A stretch of 64,000 nucleotides of DNA from Streptomyces sp. ICBB 8177 (GTDB lineage Bacteria > Actinomycetota > Actinomycetes > Streptomycetales > Streptomycetaceae): the NCBI RefSeq assembly GCF_003144095.1, contig NZ_NSKH01000018.1:2013541-2077540 (forward strand), given 5' to 3'. A program made the translations under genes and the position numbers. The notes under the pieces were generated by a model that worked only from the letters and a program-made list of their open reading frames with translations, searched no databases and was not told the origin of the DNA. This document shows positions 62,925-64,000 of this stretch, one piece after another. Each line of letters opens with the position of its first letter. Positions within the stretch are counted from its first letter, which is position 1.

Positions 62925-64000
62925 TTGTCGGGTTCCAACTACCGCCGGTCCCTCGGCACGGTCTCACTGACGGCCGTCGGCCTCGGATCGATCATCGGCT
63001 CCGGCTGGCTCTTCGGCGCCGCCAAGGCGGCCCACCTGGCCGGTCCCGCGGCGATCCTCGCCTGGGTGATCGGTGCCGTGGTCGCCTTGACCATCGCGCT
63101 GACCTACACCGAGCTGGGCTCGATGTTCCCCAAGGCGGGCGGCATGGTCCGCTACGGCCAGTACTCGCACGGCTCGCTCGCCGGCTACCTGGCGGCCTGG
63201 GCGAACTGGATCGCCATCGTCTCGGTGATCCCCGGTGAGGCCACCGCCTCGGTGCAGTACATGGCCTCCTGGAAGTGGGCCTGGGCGAAGGGCCTGTACG
63301 ACGGCAAGGAGCTGACGCTCTCCGGCGTCGCGCTCGCCAGCGTGCTGCTGATCGTCTACTTCGTGCTGAACTGGTTCGCGATCTCGCTGTTCGCCAAGAC
63401 CAACACCGCGATCACCGTCTTCAAGATCGTCGTGCCCACGCTGACCGCGGTCACGCTGATGCTGTCGCACTTCGACACGCACAACCTGCACCGCGCGGGC
63501 GGCTTCGCCCCCAGCGGCTGGAGCGCGGTCTTCAACGCGGTCGCCGTCTCCGGCATCGTGTGGGCCTTCAACGGCTTCCAGTCGCCGCTGAACATGGCCG
63601 CCGAGGCCCGCAACCCCAGGAAGTCGCTGCCCAAGGCGGTCATCAGCTCCATCCTGATCGCCCTGGTCATCTACGTGGCCCTGCAGATCGCCTTCCTGAT
63701 GGCGGTCCCGGCGCACGACCTGAACTCCGGCGGCTGGGCGGGCCTGAACTTCGACTCGCCGCTCGCCGACCTCGCCATCGCCTGGGGCATCAACTGGCTC
63801 GCCGTCCTGCTCTACGCGGACGCGTTCATCTCCCCGTCCGGCACCGGCATGATCTACGCGGCGACCACCTCCCGCATGATCCACGGCGTCCAGGAGAACG
63901 GCCACCTGCCCAAGGTCTTCGGCCGCGTCGACCCGAAGACCGGCGTGCCGCGCCCGGCGCTCGTGCTCAACCTGGTCGTGGCCTTCGCCTTCCTCGCCGT
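62925..64000 (+). CDS. APC-superfamily permease (partial, runs off window)
   Basis: 358 codons visible, no stop before the edge. SLTAVGLGSIIGSGWLFGAAKAAHLAGPAAILAWVIG and TYTELGSMFPKAGGMVRYGQYSHG fit the aspartate/proton-symporter-like (YveA) branch of APC permeases. GVWGG-like loops are replaced by NMAAEARNPRKSLPKAV. TTG start, with AGGGGAA about 9 bases before; no other in-frame start is near. Confidence 0.88.
   Translation, partial: MSGSNYRRSLGTVSLTAVGLGSIIGSGWLFGAAKAAHLAGPAAILAWVIGAVVALTIALTYTELGSMFPKAGGMVRYGQYSHGSLAGYLAAWANWIAIVSVIPGEATASVQYMASWKWAWAKGLYDGKELTLSGVALASVLLIVYFVLNWFAISLFAKTNTAITVFKIVVPTLTAVTLMLSHFDTHNLHRAGGFAPSGWSAVFNAVAVSGIVWAFNGFQSPLNMAAEARNPRKSLPKAVISSILIALVIYVALQIAFLMAVPAHDLNSGGWAGLNFDSPLADLAIAWGINWLAVLLYADAFISPSGTGMIYAATTSRMIHGVQENGHLPKVFGRVDPKTGVPRPALVLNLVVAFAFLA

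Overview
The window is high-GC DNA with extreme third-position GC, frequent GTG/TTG starts and a typical Streptomyces-family gene set: WhiB-like protein, SpoIIE-type phosphatase, PadR/ABC operon, polyphosphate glucokinase, and a DUF397-like protein next to an ATPase remnant. From memory, the order ahpD-ahpC-oxyR, PBP, SpoIIE phosphatase, two fumarases, whiB-like gene, glpX, xseAB, ispH, ychF matches a conserved block of the Streptomyces core chromosome. I therefore infer Streptomyces or a close relative (Streptacidiphilus, Kitasatospora, Actinacidiphila). No rRNA, tRNA, CRISPR array, integrase or transposase was recognised.

Layout. 0.2-2 kb: secreted GH18 chitinase (minus strand) with a DasR-type operator. 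2.1-14.6 kb: a near-complete Tad/Flp pilus locus (cpaB, cpaE/tadZ, two tadE-like genes, tadA, tadB, tadC, a LuxR-type regulator, Flp pilin, TadG-like protein, lipoproteins, an OmpA-domain protein, DUF192, prepilin peptidase). 14.6-21 kb: aldo/keto reductase, cis-prenyltransferase, PIN-PhoH ATPase, a transglycosylase with a long structured leader, and an AI-2E-type exporter. 21-23.3 kb: ahpD-ahpC divergent from oxyR. 23.3-27 kb: padR-ABC transporter operon. 27.2-33.3 kb: bifunctional PBP, SpoIIE-type phosphatase with methyltransferase, DUF402 protein. 33.3-37.3 kb: class II and class I fumarases separated by a HigBA-like toxin-antitoxin pair. 37.4-47.4 kb: housekeeping block (LiaF-like protein, WhiB-like protein, glpX, nitroreductase, xseBA, ppgK, ispH, ychF). 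47.4-48.3 kb: a RelE/Phd-type toxin-antitoxin cassette between two copies of a 20-bp repeat that is the 3' end of ychF. 48.3-53 kb: variable genes, including a frameshifted membrane-protein gene and a decayed ATPase. 52.9-60.1 kb: an iron-box-controlled NRPS-independent siderophore locus of the vibrioferrin (pvsABDE) type with a divergent FhuF-like reductase. 60-64 kb: two APC permeases flanking a GntR regulator; the last gene runs off the window.

How the genes work together. The pilus genes form one forward run with many 1-4 bp overlaps, so they are probably co-expressed. The pilin is set apart behind a seven-copy 18-bp tandem repeat. In the siderophore operon, ATP-grasp, two IucA/IucC synthetases and a PLP decarboxylase are translationally coupled under one 19-bp iron box. 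The exporter expected between the two synthetases is missing; a 36-codon coupled ORF sits in its place. The most unusual observations are that exporter scar, the small integrative-element-like insertion at the end of ychF, the repeats around the pilin and decarboxylase starts, and the interlocking inverted repeats between the HigBA-like pair and the class I fumarase. All functional statements rest on reading the sequence and family knowledge; no search was run.
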